Assembly: GCA_030063045.1 (NCBI GenBank)
Contig: JAQSEB010000033.1
Coordinates: forward strand, 1,488,001-1,552,000
From: Pratylenchus scribneri
Lineage: Eukaryota; Nematoda; Chromadorea; Rhabditida; Pratylenchidae
Direction: 5' to 3'
DNA length: 64,000 nt
Made by a program: the position numbers and the translations under genes. Each line of letters begins with the position of its first letter. The stretch's first letter is position 1. Below are positions 10,770 through 23,340 of the stretch, piece after piece. The notes beneath the pieces are model-generated. The model was not told the origin of the DNA and did not search any database. It saw nothing but the letters and a program-made list of their open reading frames with translations.

Positions 10770-13414
10770 ATGACTGCCGTAAAATGCACACATTCTCGTC
10801 TTTCATTCATCCCTTTCACTACATACATCGACCCAGTTTTTTGGAATGAAGTTAATCGACTCAAACTGAATGAATGGCAATTGGATGAATCACCAAAACC
10901 TTTGCATGCCATCTTTACTATTCGTAATTTAAGCAGTAAATATTTATTTAAAAATTTTACTATTCTCTTAGATGGTGCACAACCTTCGGACAGTTTAATC
11001 TGTTTGGAACAAGATTCTTTTAACCCGAAACAAATTGCTGGTGAAAATATTCACTTTGAAACTGGACAATGTTCAATCAATGGTACATTTCATCTTTTAA
11101 ATACGAAGAAGAGTTTTATGGAGATGGACAGACGAAAAATGCTCGAGAACTTCGCTGAGTCGGTATTTTGTTTAGTCATTTTTACGATTTAATTTTTAAT
11201 GATATTTTAGTTATGGACAATCATTGGCACAAAACAATGGCTACAACAACCACATTTGCTCAACTTTTTCTATTTAACCGCATTTGCTGTACGTATTTAC
11301 ATTATTTAAAATACTAATGAATTCTCAATTTAGGACGTTAAAAATTACACATATTTTTTCTGGAATTGCATCCCGGTATTGCAATTTCCTCACAATATTC
11401 GGCAAAGAAAATTTGAAGAATCTTCTTTATTTACAATTTCAACCGAATTGCATTCCCTCATTTTTGATTACTCTTCAAAAAACGACCATCAACCATTTTT
11501 GCTGATTGACGAAAAACCAACGAAATTAACTGAATTGGCTACGCTGAATTCTCCAAATGAATTCATCTTCGTCTTTCCAAGCCCCTCTGAAATTCAATCA
11601 AAATTTGGTTGGCCTCTTCGAAATTTATTGGCTGCCATCGCTCATTTAAGGTTTAAAAAACAAAATATTAAATTAAAAATTAATAATTATTTCAGACCAG
11701 ATTGGACGAGTTTACGAATATTGGCATTGACTCGTCTTCGAGAGCATAGTTTTACTGCCATAATCGAATGGGATAAATTGCAAGAAGATTATGACAAAAC
11801 ACCGCCGAAATGTGCTGGCTGGGAACGGACTTCGGATGATAAACTCACATTTCGAAGTGTCAATCTCAGATTTATGTTTGATCCGATCAAGTATGTTTTT
11901 ATCTTTTTTTTACCATTTTCTCCTTATTACTATTTTTTCAGAATTATGGAGCAAACCGTGGATTTGAATCTGAAATTAATTCGTTGGCGTCAAGCACCAT
12001 CCATCAATCTGGACAAATTCACTAATCTTCGAGTCCTTCTTATTGGCTCCGGCACACTCGGCTGCAACATTTCAAGAGCCCTGCTTGGCTGGGGCGTCCG
12101 CCAATTCACATTCATCGATTTTGCCACTGTCAGCTACAATAATCCAATCCGGCAATCTCTCTTCTGCTTCGACGACTGCCAATCTGGGGATAATCCAAAA
12201 GCAATTGCAGCAGCCAATGCCCTCAAACGCATTTATCCCCTAGTCGATGCTAAAGGGTTCCACATGAAAGTGCCAATGCCCGGTTATCCATATAATGATG
12301 AAGGTGGGTACTGCTAATTTTATATAATATCTTCTTCATCCTCTCCTCATCATCCTCTTCATTATCTTCTTCATCCATCTCTCATCATCCTCATCATTTT
12401 CTTCTTCTTCATCATCTTTTTCCTTTTTAGCACCTAAACTGCAATAGTACCTAAAATTTTTTATAATTCATAGGCATTTAGCTAGTTCCTATAAAAACAA
12501 ATAATTCATTTTAAACTCGCAAACCAAATAATAATTAAATTAAATTACAGAAACAAATCACATCAAAGAGCAATGCCGTCAATTGGAGGAATGCATCCGA
12601 GAATGCGATGTATTATTCCTGGTAATGGACAGCCGAGAATCACGATGGTTACCCACTCTGTTGGCCGCCGTTCACAACAAATTGGCTTTGACTGTTGCTC
12701 TCGGCTTCGACGACTTTGTCATCATAAGGCATGGCGCAAATCCTCCAAAAGAAGAACAAGAATCAACAACGACCAATGATTTATCAATTCAATCAACGAG
12801 TGGAATTAGTCGGAGGGAACTCCCCGGCTCACTTCTTGGCTGCTATTTTTGCAATGATGTTACGGCACCCGGGAATTCAACTTCGGATCGAGCATTGGAC
12901 CAGCAGTGCACAATTTCACGGTCCGGCATTTCCATGATTGCTTCAGGTTTTAAATCTAATAAAATATTGATTAACCGTAATATTTACATAGGATTGGCCA
13001 CTGAATTGCTGGCTTCTCTCCTCCAACACCCGCTTGGTGCTGAAGCCCCTGCCAGAATAGGCAATGCTGAACCGGACGAATTCGCCACAGTTTTGGGTGC
13101 GGTGCCTCATCAAATCCGTGCATTCCTCTCAAGATTCCATCAAATTACACCTACGATTCAAAGATTCAATCGATGTACGGCATGTGGTCAAAAGGTAAGA
13201 AATAATGGGGATAAAAGTCCAATGATGGTTTACACCATTTTAGGTTCAACAATTGTACAGAGAACAGGGTTTTGCATTTTTGGATCGAATTTTCAAAGTA
13301 CCAACTGAATTGGAACAGCTAACTGGACTTACGGAATTGCAGGAACAAGCTAATGAATTCCAAGAGGCGATGATAGAATTGGATGATAATATTAGCGTTT
13401 CCAGCAGTGTTTAA
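10770..13414 (+). CDS. Ubiquitin-like modifier-activating enzyme ATG7
   Basis: E1-like enzyme that activates ATG8 and ATG12 in autophagy. The N-terminal domain begins LSFIPFTTYIDPVFWNEVNRLKLNEW. The C-terminal adenylation domain contains VDLNLKLIRWR, the nucleotide-binding IGSGTLGCNISRALLGWGVR, FIDFATVSYNNPIRQSLF, and VLFLVMDSRESRWLPTLLAA. The catalytic cysteine sits in DQQCTISRSGISMIAS, as in the family's DQQCTVSRPG. Zinc-site-type CYFCND and CTACGQ motifs are also present. Residues after GFAFLDRIF end the protein in an acidic tail. About nine exons. The longest intron (from 12305 to about 12550) carries a CT-rich microsatellite. The start follows an acceptor by 12 bases. The second copy differs by at least one codon near the end of exon 2 (Ala here, Val at 21031-21033). 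Confidence 0.96.
12331..12427 (+). repeat. CT-rich microsatellite in an ATG7 intron
   Basis: Imperfect TCTTCATC/TCATCATCC repeats on the + strand fill the middle of the longest ATG7 intron. The same tract is present at 22076-22172 in the second copy. Confidence 0.8.
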
Positions 13415-13595
13415 AATCCTCTTCATGCCTTCTTTTTTTTAAATTTTCATAATGTATAAATTTTAATATATAATTTAATTATCACTTATTTTATCATATT
13501 GATTTACCAATTCACATTTTATATTTGAAAATCAATTCAAAAAAAATCAATTTAATTAATTGTTATTATTTTAGATTATTTTTTACGGGTGCAAA

Positions 13596-15584
13596 ATGGA
13601 TACTCCCAAAAAATCTGCAAATTTCATTTATGGCACTTCCGGATTTAGAGCCGAAGCAACGCTGCTGAATGATGTTGTTCGTCGCACTGCATATTATGCT
13701 GCCAAAAGAGCAAAGTAATTTACTAAATATAATTTAATTTGATTATTTTGTTTTAAGGGATTTATGCAAATCAATTGGACTTATGATAACAGGTAATCCA
13801 ATTTAATCCATTATTATTTAATTTTTGCCAAATTCGTAGCATCGCATAATCCTGCTCAGGACAATGGCATAAAATTGATCGATTGGAATGGCCAAATGGT
13901 GCCAATTTGGTGCGAAAATGAATTGACCGAAATTGTGAATGCCAGCCAAGAGGAATTCCGACTTTATGTGGAAAAAAATTCGAAGAATAATTGTGATGAA
14001 ATCAGCAAAAGGGGAATGGTCATCATTGGAACTGACACTCGGCATTCTTCACCAAAACTCCTTCAAGAGGCAATTGAAGGGGTCAAAATGTTTGGGAATG
14101 GAATCACCGCCAAAATATTTGGTTTATTTTAACATTAAAAAAACTGAATTTGTTTTTAGAATCGCACACAACCCCACAACTTCATTTCATTGTCCGTTCA
14201 TTCAATGATGGCATTTGGTCAGATGGCATTTATATTTCCACTTTTCGGACTGCATTCACCGAATCATTCAAGGTTTGAATTTATTTTTGAATTTATCATT
14301 TATTCCGTTGAATTTTAAGTTAGTTCCATTGCGTGCTGATAATTGTTCTTATGACAAAAAACTTTTCGTGGATTGTGCCAATGGAGTCGGTGCACTCTGG
14401 GTCCAAAAATATTTGGATGGAATTATTCCATTGGAACTCACTGTGCTCAATGACCAAATTGATAAGGGTGAACTTCAGAATAATGAGGTTTTATTCATGC
14501 AATTAATTTTGCTATTTTTAATTTATATTTCAGTGTGGCGCCGATTTTGTGAAGATCCAAGCTGAATTGCCGTCCAATTTCGAAAATATTCCGGTGGGTT
14601 CAAAATGTGCCTCGCTGGATGGGGATGCGGATCGACTCATTTATTTTTACCCAAATGGAAATGACACAAAAGTCTCATTGCTCGACGGGGATCATATTTC
14701 GGCACTTTTTGCCAAATTCATCAAACAAGTTTATTTAATATTTAAATTAATTAATTCATTTATTTTAATTTTAGCAATTCAATGAAGCCAAACGAATTGG
14801 CCAACCAATTCCGCTCACATTTGGAATTGTGCAAACCGCCTATGCCAATGGGAATTCAACGCGATATTTTATGGAAAAATTGGTTAATTTTTATTAAATT
14901 AAAATTAATTAATTTTAATTTGAAGGGTCTCAAACCAAAATTGACAAAAACTGGAGTGAAACATTTGGAGGAGGAAGCACGAAAATTTGACATTGGAATC
15001 TATTTTGAGGCAAATGGCCATGGCACGGTGTGCTTTAGCGAAGAATTCGAGGATTTTATCCGGGACTGCTTTACAGTCAAATTGAGACGGTTTTAATCAT
15101 TAAAAAACAAATAATTTTGTATTTTTTCAGTTCAAAAGTGCCACTTCACATTGAATTGCTGGCACTTTTTTCCAAATTGGTCAACAAAATCGTGGGCGAT
15201 GGAATTGCCGATTTGCTGGCCGTCGAATGTTTGCTTCGTTATTTTGATTGGTCAATCCAGGATTGGGAATCGAATACTTATCAAAATATGCCAAATGTCC
15301 AGCTGAAAGTGCCAATCAAAGATCGGTCCATTTTTTCAACGGCCGAAGACAATGAGACTAAATTGGTTCGACCACCGGGTAAACAAGAGGAAATTGACAA
15401 AATTATCGAGGAATTCCCCGGCTCAAGGGCATTCATAAGGTCAACAGAAAATATTTAAAATATTTGAATTATTTTGGTTTTTAGACCATCTGGAACGGAA
15501 CAAATTGTTCGAATTTATGCGGAAGCAAAAACGCAGGAAGAAGCCAACAAATTGGCGAATCGATTGGCCAAACTTATTGAATGA
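13596..15584 (+). CDS. Phosphoacetylglucosamine mutase (PGM3/AGM1)
   Basis: Converts GlcNAc-6-phosphate to GlcNAc-1-phosphate on the route to UDP-GlcNAc, which feeds chitin, N-glycans, GPI anchors and O-GlcNAc. Key family motifs are in order: [12 protein letters not shown] near the start, the phosphoserine loop split by an intron (MIT then [13 protein letters not shown]), [14 protein letters not shown], the metal-binding loop [13 protein letters not shown], the sugar-binding region [13 protein letters not shown], and the phosphate-binding [15 protein letters not shown] near the end. The stop is at 15582-15584. About nine exons, with small ones early. The ATG lies 21 bases after a TTTTAG acceptor. 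Pairing with ALG5 places two glycoconjugate-precursor enzymes in one transcription unit. Confidence 0.95.
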
Positions 15585-15788
15585 ATTTACATAAATGGAA
15601 TTATTATTGTTGACTTTCCTATCTTTTTGTTGAGCTTAATTTTATATTTTATGATTATTTTTTCATATTTTCTCATTTCAAATAATTTTTAAAAATATAA
15701 ATATTATTTATTCATTTTTATTATTAAATGAATGATTTTTATTTCATTATATTTTATCAATTAATTTTCCAATTTAATATTTTTGTAG

Positions 15789-17720
15789 ATGGCAAAATTG
15801 TATAGAATCAACAAAGGAGGAGGGACCAAAAATGATTCAAAATCAGTCCGGTTCGATTTAGAAGAGCATTCCCAAAATGAGAAGGATGAGGTGGAAGATA
15901 TAATCGGCGGTGTTCAGGTTTATTTTAGAATTTTTAAATTATTCCAATTTTAAATTTGAAGGAACGTTTCCCTGGATTTTTTGAAATGCCCGAATGTTGT
16001 GTTCCATTCGAAATGGCATTCATTCCGGCTGATGGTCAAAATGTTCAATTTAACGGTGATATTCAGCACCGTGGATTTCCTCAACCAATCGAATTGGCCA
16101 CCACTTCCGCATCATCAAGTACAATTGAATCAAAGGAAAATGAAAAAGGTAAAGAAAATATTTCAAAAAATGAACCAAATTAATTAATTATAGGTAAAAG
16201 TTTATTCGCTCAGCGCTTTGAAATAATTAATCAGAAAAATGGGCCAAAACAATCGGATTTGAGGGAAAAAGAAAATGAGGGAACAAAAACAAAGGCAATT
16301 TCGGAAATTATCAAAAATTTGGAAATTATTAATGCAACCAAAAGGACAATAAATTCCACAGAACCACAACGACTGGCAATGGTACATCCTAAATTATTAT
16401 AATTTAAGCCTAAAATTTAGGATCCAGTTCAAATGGATTTGGCCTCAAAATGTCTGGGCAATGTTCTGCCTCGAATCGAACAACAAATTGTGCGTCTTTT
16501 TGATTCACTCAAATGCTCAAATTCAAAAACAAATCAAATTGACATTTTGGAGGAAGCCCGAACCAATTTGGATTCAATTCGTTCACTTTATTTGGAACAA
16601 GTGTAAAAATTAAATATATTTTATTATTTAATAAATTTAAATTTAGTGAAAATGAAGAGAGCGGTCGACGCATTTGGGTTTTTGCCAAAGGCATGGTCGA
16701 GCCATTGGCTGATCCCGCTTGGATGTTGGTTGGTTATTTTTTTAAATATCAAAGAATTATCAATCATTAAAAAAATTAGATACCAATTCGACGGGTTTTG
16801 GATGCAATTCAACAAAGGAGGTTAAATTAAATTATTGATTAATTATTAAATAAATTATGTTAGTTCATTTTGTGCAACGCCGGACGATGTTGAAATTGTC
16901 CGGCTCTCCCTATTATGGACCGTTCTTTTAATGCGCGAAAGGAATGCACTGTTCAAAGGATTCACAAACCCGAGTGGATTTTACTGCCGATTGGCTGAAA
17001 TTTTCTTAATTGGTTTGCCAATATTATTAATTTGATTCTCGTATATTAACAAATTCATTTTTAGGACCTGAAGTTTTTCTTTACGATGAAAAAATCACAC
17101 AATGCATTTCAATAATCATTGATGAATATTTGTTGGAAGCAGGCCTCAAAGGACAAATTAACATCCTACTCAATGAACCAATTGCCGGATTGGATGCTTT
17201 TATGCCATTGTATGTATAGAAAATATTTCATTAAAAAATTAATTAATTTTTGCAGTTATGCAGATTTATTGCGAAGTTTTGAGGAATTTTCCTCCGGCGA
17301 TCCAAATTTCTCTTTGATTTTGTTAATCGGTGGCTATTTAAACAATTCCCGATTGGATGCCTTATTGACCCTCCAGGCACTTTGGTCGCCACAAAGAAAT
17401 GTTGTTCGGCAAATTAGACTTCCAATGGACGGAAGAATGGTTCGTTTTTGTGGAAAAATCAGAGTGATTTATTTAAAAAATAACTTTTTCAGGAATTATT
17501 TTTGCAGCATTTGAAGATGCAAAATAACGAAAATATGGATGAAATATTTGGAGAAGAATCACAAAAAAGCATTGAATGGCAAGAATATACAAAATTGATG
17601 GGCCATTACGAAAATGCATTGAAAAATGGGACTGTGACCACTGAACGAAATCCAATGATTTTCGAAATTGCCGAATATGAATTAAAAAAATTTAATGAAA
17701 AATACATTAAGTATTTTTAA
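15789..17720 (+). CDS. RPAP1-like protein, copy with chimeric C-terminus
   Basis: Probable short homolog of RNA polymerase II-associated protein 1, which helps assemble and import Pol II. Evidence is a KSLFAQRF-type motif as in the RPAP1 N-terminal domain, a GFPQPIE segment before it, and a helical-repeat C-terminal half (LLRSFEEFSSGDPNFSLIL) resembling the end of human RPAP1. At roughly 520 residues it is much shorter than the vertebrate protein. The final codons are altered: at the duplication junction the native NEKKT end is replaced by NEKYIKYF, with the stop (17718-17720) lying in former ALG5 intron sequence. The start ATG is directly next to the acceptor TTTTTGTAG. The family call is moderate. 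Confidence 0.65.
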
Positions 17721-17721
17721 G

Positions 17722-18655
17722 TTTCGGTTACCATTGATGTTAAATGAATGCTTGACATATCTGAAAGAAAGGACAAAAGAAGATACTGATTTCACTTATG
17801 AGGTATTAGTATGTTTTTGATCATTTAAATCATTGATAAAATTAATTAATATTCAGGTAATTGTCGTCGATGATGGGAGTTCAGATGCGACAGCTGGTAT
17901 TAAATCATTCACAAATTTAAATTTTAATGGACAATTTTCAGATATTGCATTCAATTTTTCTCAACAATATCCAATTTTTGTTCACAAACTTCCACAAAAT
18001 ATCGGCAAAGGAGGTGCAGTTCGTGAAGGTGTCCTGTGTGCTCGTGGTCAATTTATATTGTTTGCTGATGCCGATGGCGCAACAGAATTTTCGGATTTGG
18101 AGAAACTGGAACAACAAATGAGAACACTGTGCAATGGTGAAAATAGCTCCCCGGATGAACCAGCAGATTGGACACATCCGGCCATTGTCGTCGGTTCAAG
18201 AGCACATTTGGAAAAGGAAGCAATCGCAAAAAGATCTTTATTTCGCACAATTCTCATGATTGGATTTCACACTTTGGTTTGTATTTATATCCATTTTCAA
18301 TTAATATTAGTCAATTAGGTTTGGATATTCACTGTTCGTTCAATTCGTGACACTCAATGTGGCTTCAAAATGTTCAGGTTTTCATCTTTCATATTGAAAT
18401 AATTATGTTTATTTTAGTCGTTCAGCCGCCGCAAAATTATTCACCCAAATGCATATTGAGCGATGGGCTTTTGATGTGGAATTAATTTATCTGGCTGAAA
18501 TGCAACATTTTTCATTGGCCGAAGTGGCTGTTGAATGGACTGAAATTGATGGCTCAAAAGTGACTCCAATATTTTCCTGGCTTCAGATGGGGCGCGATAT
18601 TCTACTTATTTGGTATCGATATAATTTTGGCATTTGGAAAATTGGAGAAACATGA
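17722..18655 (+). pseudogene. 5'-truncated ALG5 duplicate
   Basis: Copy of ALG5 from exon 3 onward (FRLPLMLNEC... to the stop at 18653-18655). It lacks exon 1 (membrane anchor) and exon 2 (the start of the GT2 domain with IVPAMNEE). No start codon or promoter of its own is apparent. It could be transcribed as part of the long unit, and its intact exon-3 acceptor could be used for trans-splicing. The first Met (PLM) would still lack the nucleotide-binding start of the fold, so activity is unlikely. The retained catalytic segments are unchanged from the complete gene by eye. Confidence 0.88.
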
Positions 18656-18866
18656 ATTTTGCTGATTTATATTAAATTATTTCCATTTCCACAAATTTTC
18701 CAAATATTAACTTTTGCTTTACTTATATTTATTTCTATATTTGTTGAATAAAAATTAAATTTGGACAAAATTTTATTGTTAAATATAAATATGTTTATTT
18801 TGTACAAATGTACTTTTAATTAATATCATCATCATTACATTAATTATATTTTTTAGAAAAGAAAAG

Positions 18867-20336
18867 ATGACAAAAAGCAAAGAAGACGGTCGAAAAAGTA
18901 AATCAGCAGATAAGTCGAATATCTCAAAAAATCCAAAAGCAGACAAAAATGAAGAAAAAGCAGATGAAGCGAAAGAACAAAATAATAAAAGAAATTTGGA
19001 CGATGAAACAATGACAATGGGAGAGGAGCGCGTAATAAATGTAAATTATTCAATTAAATGTTATAATTCAACATTTTTTCACACAGACATCTGACCCAAT
19101 TCCATTCCCTGGCAATTGGGATGTGAACAATTACAAAGAACAAATTTGTATTCGAATTGTCAATCAAAGTCCAAATGGGCTGGATTTGGATTTTGATTTG
19201 GTGAATGTTGAGGCGCCAATTGCCAATGCTCTGCGTCGGATTTTAATCGCCGAGGTTTTTATTGAATAATCAAAATATTTTTAAAAATAATCGGATTTAA
19301 GGTACCAACGATGGCCATTGAAAAGGTTTTCCTCTATCAAAACACATCATGCATTCAGGCAATTATCTACCATTAAATTGGTTTCTAATGATTAATTTTA
19401 GGATGAAGTTCTTTGCCATCGTCTTGGCCTAATCCCCATTAAGGCGGACCCAACAAAATTTGCATTTCCGCTGGCCACAAATTCAAATGCCGCCCAACAA
19501 CCGATGAACACGGATATTCTTGATGAGGAACCAGCCGGCGAACCAAAGAGGAATTTAATATTCGAATTGAATGTTGTCTGCCCAAATGGGGAGAAAGGGA
19601 AGAAAAAGAAGGAAAAAGGAGGAGGAAAGGTTGGAATAAATTTGATGGGCGGAGGGAGTGATGGCGAGGATATTGTGAAGGAACCGGGCGATTCCGGGAA
19701 TTGGGTGCTCTACACGAGTGCATTCAAATGGATTCCAATTGGTGATCAGAAAAAGGAATTCCAACAAAATCCACCACAAATCGTCCATAAAGACATTATT
19801 TTGGCCAAAATGCGTCCGGGACAAGAAATTGAAGCCAGGTTTTTTTTACAATTAAATTTAATTATTTGCATTTTAGATGCCATTGTGTGAAAGGCATTGG
19901 AAGAGACCATGCAAAGTTTTCGCCTGTCGCAACCGCAACCTACCGAATGTTGCCACAAATTAAATTGAAAAGAGATGACTTTGACGATGAACAATTTGGC
20001 CGACTTCAATCAAGTTTTTCAATTGGAGTAATTGGAAAGGATGAACGAACCGGACGGGCATATATGAAGGATGCGAGGGCAGACACATCAAGCAGGAATA
20101 TTTACATGCACGATGATTTGAAGGATGCGGTGGAAATGGGCAAAAAGAAGACGCATTTTATTTGTAAGAAATGAAATATTCTTTTTTAATTTATTAATTT
20201 TTTAGTTAGTGTTGAGTCAACCGGCGCAATGCCAGCAAACAAATTGGTTTGGGAAGCATGTGAGATTATGAAAAAGAAGGCAGAAAGTTTGCGCAAAAAT
20301 ATTACCAACAAGTTGAATTCATTACAACAATTGTGA
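18867..20336 (+). CDS. RNA polymerases I/III subunit AC40, second copy
   Basis: Apparently identical to the gene at 9122-10591, with the same exons, upstream acceptor and lysine-rich N-terminus. The gene is intact. If the duplication is real, this subunit is encoded twice, while its partner AC19 is not seen in the window. Confidence 0.92.
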
Positions 20337-20514
20337 TGGATGGAAAAACGCATGGCTGACTCAAATTGTTAATTTATTTATTTGTTTTTGTTTTCAAACC
20401 AATAAAATTTGTTTAATATTGATTAATTTCATATATTGATTTTCAATTCATTTTATATTTGAATTCCATAATTCTTATTAAAACTTTTGTAAATATTTTT
20501 AGCGAAATTACAAA

Positions 20515-23159
20515 ATGACTGCCGTAAAATGCACACATTCTCGTCTTTCATTCATCCCTTTCACTACATACATCGACCCAGTTTTTTGGAATGAAGTTAA
20601 TCGACTCAAACTGAATGAATGGCAATTGGATGAATCACCAAAACCTTTGCATGCCATCTTTACTATTCGTAATTTAAGCAGTAAATATTTATTTAAAAAT
20701 TTTACTATTCTCTTAGATGGTGCACAACCTTCGGACAGTTTAATCTGTTTGGAACAAGATTCTTTTAACCCGAAACAAATTGCTGGTGAAAATATTCACT
20801 TTGAAACTGGACAATGTTCAATCAATGGTACATTTCATCTTTTAAATACGAAGAAGAGTTTTATGGAGATGGACAGACGAAAAATGCTCGAGAACTTCGC
20901 TGAGTCGGTATTTTGTTTAGTCATTTTTACGATTTAATTTTTAATGATATTTTAGTTATGGACAATCATTGGCACAAAACAATGGCTACAACAACCACAT
21001 TTGCTCAACTTTTTCTATTTAACCGCATTTGTTGTACGTATTTACATTATTTAAAATACTAATGAATTCTCAATTTAGGACGTTAAAAATTACACATATT
21101 TTTTCTGGAATTGCATCCCGGTATTGCAATTTCCTCACAATATTCGGCAAAGAAAATTTGAAGAATCTTCTTTATTTACAATTTCAACCGAATTGCATTC
21201 CCTCATTTTTGATTACTCTTCAAAAAACGACCATCAACCATTTTTGCTGATTGACGAAAAACCAACGAAATTAACTGAATTGGCTACGCTGAATTCTCCA
21301 AATGAATTCATCTTCGTCTTTCCAAGCCCCTCTGAAATTCAATCAAAATTTGGTTGGCCTCTTCGAAATTTATTGGCTGCCATCGCTCATTTAAGGTTTA
21401 AAAAACAAAATATTAAATTAAAAATTAATAATTATTTCAGACCAGATTGGACGAGTTTACGAATATTGGCATTGACTCGTCTTCGAGAGCATAGTTTTAC
21501 TGCCATAATCGAATGGGATAAATTGCAAGAAGATTATGACAAAACACCGCCGAAATGTGCTGGCTGGGAACGGACTTCGGATGATAAACTCACATTTCGA
21601 AGTGTCAATCTCAGATTTATGTTTGATCCGATCAAGTATGTTTTTATCTTTTTTTTACCATTTTCTCCTTATTACTATTTTTTCAGAATTATGGAGCAAA
21701 CCGTGGATTTGAATCTGAAATTAATTCGTTGGCGTCAAGCACCATCCATCAATCTGGACAAATTCACTAATCTTCGAGTCCTTCTTATTGGCTCCGGCAC
21801 ACTCGGCTGCAACATTTCAAGAGCCCTGCTTGGCTGGGGCGTCCGCCAATTCACATTCATCGATTTTGCCACTGTCAGCTACAATAATCCAATCCGGCAA
21901 TCTCTCTTCTGCTTCGACGACTGCCAATCTGGGGATAATCCAAAAGCAATTGCAGCAGCCAATGCCCTCAAACGCATTTATCCCCTAGTCGATGCTAAAG
22001 GGTTCCACATGAAAGTGCCAATGCCCGGTTATCCATATAATGATGAAGGTGGGTACTGCTAATTTTATATAATATCTTCTTCATCCTCTCCTCATCATCC
22101 TCTTCATTATCTTCTTCATCCATCTCTCATCATCCTCATCATTTTCTTCTTCTTCATCATCTTTTTCCTTTTTAGCACCTAAACTGCAATAGTACCTAAA
22201 ATTTTTTATAATTCATAGGCATTTAGCTAGTTCCTATAAAAACAAATAATTCATTTTAAACTCGCAAACCAAATAATAATTAAATTAAATTACAGAAACA
22301 AATCACATCAAAGAGCAATGCCGTCAATTGGAGGAATGCATCCGAGAATGCGATGTATTATTCCTGGTAATGGACAGCCGAGAATCACGATGGTTACCCA
22401 CTCTGTTGGCCGCCGTTCACAACAAATTGGCTTTGACTGTTGCTCTCGGCTTCGACGACTTTGTCATCATAAGGCATGGCGCAAATCCTCCAAAAGAAGA
22501 ACAAGAATCAACAACGACCAATGATTTATCAATTCAATCAACGAGTGGAATTAGTCGGAGGGAACTCCCCGGCTCACTTCTTGGCTGCTATTTTTGCAAT
22601 GATGTTACGGCACCCGGGAATTCAACTTCGGATCGAGCATTGGACCAGCAGTGCACAATTTCACGGTCCGGCATTTCCATGATTGCTTCAGGTTTTAAAT
22701 CTAATAAAATATTGATTAACCGTAATATTTACATAGGATTGGCCACTGAATTGCTGGCTTCTCTCCTCCAACACCCGCTTGGTGCTGAAGCCCCTGCCAG
22801 AATAGGCAATGCTGAACCGGACGAATTCGCCACAGTTTTGGGTGCGGTGCCTCATCAAATCCGTGCATTCCTCTCAAGATTCCATCAAATTACACCTACG
22901 ATTCAAAGATTCAATCGATGTACGGCATGTGGTCAAAAGGTAAGAAATAATGGGGATAAAAGTCCAATGATGGTTTACACCATTTTAGGTTCAACAATTG
23001 TACAGAGAACAGGGTTTTGCATTTTTGGATCGAATTTTCAAAGTACCAACTGAATTGGAACAGCTAACTGGACTTACGGAATTGCAGGAACAAGCTAATG
23101 AATTCCAAGAGGCGATGATAGAATTGGATGATAATATTAGCGTTTCCAGCAGTGTTTAA
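20515..23159 (+). CDS. ATG7, second copy
   Basis: Same structure as 10770-13414, including the catalytic DQQCTISRSG and nucleotide-binding GSGTLGCN motifs. One coding difference was seen: GCT to GTT at 21031-21033 (Ala to Val) in the N-terminal domain after HLLNFFYLTAF. The change is conservative and the gene looks functional. Confidence 0.95.
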
Positions 23160-23340
23160 AATCCTCTTCATGCCTTCTTTTTTTTAAATTTTCATAATGT
23201 ATAAATTTTAATATATAATTTAATTATCACTTATTTTATCATATTGATTTACCAATTCACATTTTATATTTGAAAATCAATTCAAAAAAAATCAATTTAA
23301 TTAATTGTTATTATTTTAGATTATTTTTTACGGGTGCAAA

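Larger units (their letters stand above)
7957..17701 (+). repeat. Tandem segmental duplication, unit 1 (9,745 bp)
   Basis: Every gene, intron and spacer here recurs 9,745 bp downstream. The left edge lies in ALG5 intron 2 and the right edge a few codons before the RPAP1-like stop. Only one substitution was noticed in stretches compared by eye (C at 11287, T at 21032). No microhomology was seen at the junction: the base before the left edge (7956, G) and the base after the right edge of unit 2 (27447, G) both differ from the junction bases. Confidence 0.95.
7617..17720 (+). other. Putative five-gene operon: ALG5, RPAC40, ATG7, PGM3, RPAP1-like
   Basis: Five same-strand genes are separated by about 211, 178, 181 and 204 bp. 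Each downstream ATG has a strong splice acceptor just before it (ending at 9111, 10757, 13574 and 15788) with no upstream exon or donor of its own. AATAAA-like signals follow the ALG5 and RPAC40 stops. In nematodes this spacing and arrangement is typical of polycistronic units resolved by SL trans-splicing. Trans-splicing itself is inferred, because no spliced leader gene is seen in the window. Confidence 0.7.
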
